Below are positions 21,641 through 22,729 of a stretch of 22,729 nt of DNA, in pieces (positions within the stretch are counted from its first letter, which is position 1; the number at the start of each line of letters is the position of its first letter). The position numbers and the translations under genes are program-made. The stretch is from JAZLIT01 sp045617525 (lineage in GTDB: Bacteria > Bacillota > Bacilli > Bacillales_A > Planococcaceae), in NCBI GenBank assembly GCA_045617525.1, contig JAZLIT010000123.1, positions 1-22,729 on the forward strand. The letters are read 5' to 3'. The notes beneath the pieces are model-generated. The model was not told the origin of the DNA. It worked only from the letters and a program-made list of their open reading frames with translations, and made no database searches.

Positions 21641-22729
21641 ATGCGAAAAATTTTACAGCTAGTTGTAATCACCTCTATACTAATCGCGTTGAACGTCCAT
21701 TTCACACCTAAAGCAAACGCTAATTCCTTCCCAGATGTCGATCCAACTTCACCAGTCGGCATTGCGGTTAGTAAACTTGTAAAGCTAGATATAGTTGGAG
21801 GTAACCCAGACGGCACTTATAAACCGAACAACCCGATTACCCGCGCAGAGGCCGCAAAAATTATGTATGGAATTCTCGAATTAGACGGCTTTTCTAATGA
21901 TGGCACACCCGCTATTTACGCAGATGTAAAAGAAAATCATTGGGCCTATAAATATGTGATGACTATTTCAGATTGGGAGATTATGAATGGTTATTCGAAC
22001 GGGAAATTTGGTCCTGGGGATAATTTAACGCGTGGTCAAACCGCAAAAATTTTAAAACTTGCACTTAACTTACCAAGTGGCCCAACATCATTACCTTTCT
22101 CTGATGTATTGCGAAGTGATTATTTCTTTGATGGCGTTGCAAGTCTATTTCAAGCAAAAATCACAACAGGGACTAGTGCCACAACATTTTCACCGAATAA
22201 TAATGTAACACGTGCAGAACTTGCACTTTTCTTAGACCGTTCTGGCGTGCTCGATGAACTAATTAGCCAAAATTTCGGCCAAATTCTGTCAACAATTGAT
22301 GCTATCGATGGCCAATTGATTTCAGAAGAAGCTTTTAATAAGACGTTACTTGCTATAAAAAATGATCTTTGGGGCATTTTCCCCACAAACGGTAACACGG
22401 AAGCCTATTTTGATGAGGCTACGCAAACATTCCAAAACCTCACAACTGGTGAAGCCATTTTTGATATTTACTTTAATGATTACAACGAACCCTTCCATTT
22501 AAAGGTGCTCACAGCTTCGGATGGTTCGTCTTCGTATCAATTCATCTCAAGTAGCATCATGCGCGTAAATGCAGAGAAAGTGAATGGCACTAAGCTGCTA
22601 TCGCAAATGTTACAGAAGCTTGCGACTGATAATAAGTTTAGCGATCCAAGCCTTTTAGAATACTATGTTCACTTTGATAATGTAGATGAAATAGCTTACG
22701 GAGCCTATCTAGGTTCATATACGTATTAC
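21641..22729 (+). CDS. Secreted SLH-domain surface protein, 3' end beyond window (partial)
   Basis: The frame is open for 363 codons with no stop and continues past the window. The ATG at 21641 follows AAAAGGAG at 6-nt spacing. A signal peptide (MRKILQLVVITS... to KANA) is followed directly by three SLH repeats (about 29-80, 88-140 and 147-195). Their signatures are ITRAEAAKIM, LTRGQTAKIL and VTRAELALFL; the second has G-Q in place of A-E. A helical region (about 198-235) and a mixed domain (about 240-363, with EAIFDIYFNDY and FHLKVLTASDG) follow; I recognise no family there. SLH at the N-terminus anchors the protein to the wall and leaves the C-terminal domain outside. What that domain does cannot be told. 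Confidence 0.9.
   Translation, partial: MRKILQLVVITSILIALNVHFTPKANANSFPDVDPTSPVGIAVSKLVKLDIVGGNPDGTYKPNNPITRAEAAKIMYGILELDGFSNDGTPAIYADVKENHWAYKYVMTISDWEIMNGYSNGKFGPGDNLTRGQTAKILKLALNLPSGPTSLPFSDVLRSDYFFDGVASLFQAKITTGTSATTFSPNNNVTRAELALFLDRSGVLDELISQNFGQILSTIDAIDGQLISEEAFNKTLLAIKNDLWGIFPTNGNTEAYFDEATQTFQNLTTGEAIFDIYFNDYNEPFHLKVLTASDGSSSYQFISSSIMRVNAEKVNGTKLLSQMLQKLATDNKFSDPSLLEYYVHFDNVDEIAYGAYLGSYTYY

Noticed and set aside
21619..22398. Minus-strand short frames opposite the last gene
   Set aside because: The plus strand carries a signal peptide and three SLH repeats in one uninterrupted frame, so these are shadows.

Overview
The window reads as the chromosome of a low-GC, spore-forming-lineage Firmicute. 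The best guess is the Planococcaceae/Caryophanaceae (a Solibacillus- or Lysinibacillus-like genus). Three things support this: strong GGAGG-type ribosome sites with frequent TTG/GTG starts; a gene order that follows Bacillus subtilis (yufK, mrpABCDEFG, pepA/yuiE, yuiD, yuiB, yumB, yutM, yutI, yuzD) with insertions; and large surface proteins carrying TRAE-type SLH domains. The genus is an inference, not something the sequence proves.

Region 1 (1-7234): a PadR-type regulator converges with a YufK-like membrane protein on a shared terminator. The complete seven-gene Mrp Na+/H+ antiporter operon (mrpA-G) follows, tightly overlapped and closed by a strong terminator. Region 2 (7248-10666): a small Pro/Tyr-rich glycine-zipper protein and leucyl aminopeptidase PepA lie on the minus strand. 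A YuiD-type PAP2-like membrane protein and a tandem pair of CrcB/Fluc fluoride channels lie on the plus strand. Region 3 (10700-16616, all minus strand): YuiB, a Nudix hydrolase, two translationally coupled lipoproteins, type II NADH dehydrogenase (YumB), a YkuI-like EAL protein with a degenerate active site, and an A-type Fe-S carrier (YutM).

Region 4 (16781-18248): a DUF2225 zinc-ribbon-like protein, the NifU-like Fe-S scaffold YutI, and YuzD with a CxxC motif. Together with YutM and YumB these form a Fe-S/redox housekeeping block. Region 5 (18249-18938): a decayed ISL3-type insertion sequence between matching inverted ends. It holds an antisense transposase remnant and a nested, GC-rich, 216-bp structured element bounded by perfect 13-bp inverted repeats. 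Region 6 (18939-end): a secreted phosphodiester-glycosidase (NAGPA) protein with three C-terminal SLH domains. It is divergent from a second secreted protein with three N-terminal SLH domains that runs off the end of the window.

I saw no rRNA, tRNA, CRISPR array, prophage or defence system. The points most worth a second look are the degenerate YkuI EAL protein, the structured element inside the IS remnant, the coupled lipoprotein pair, and several operator-like palindromes upstream of mrpA, yuiD and the Nudix gene.
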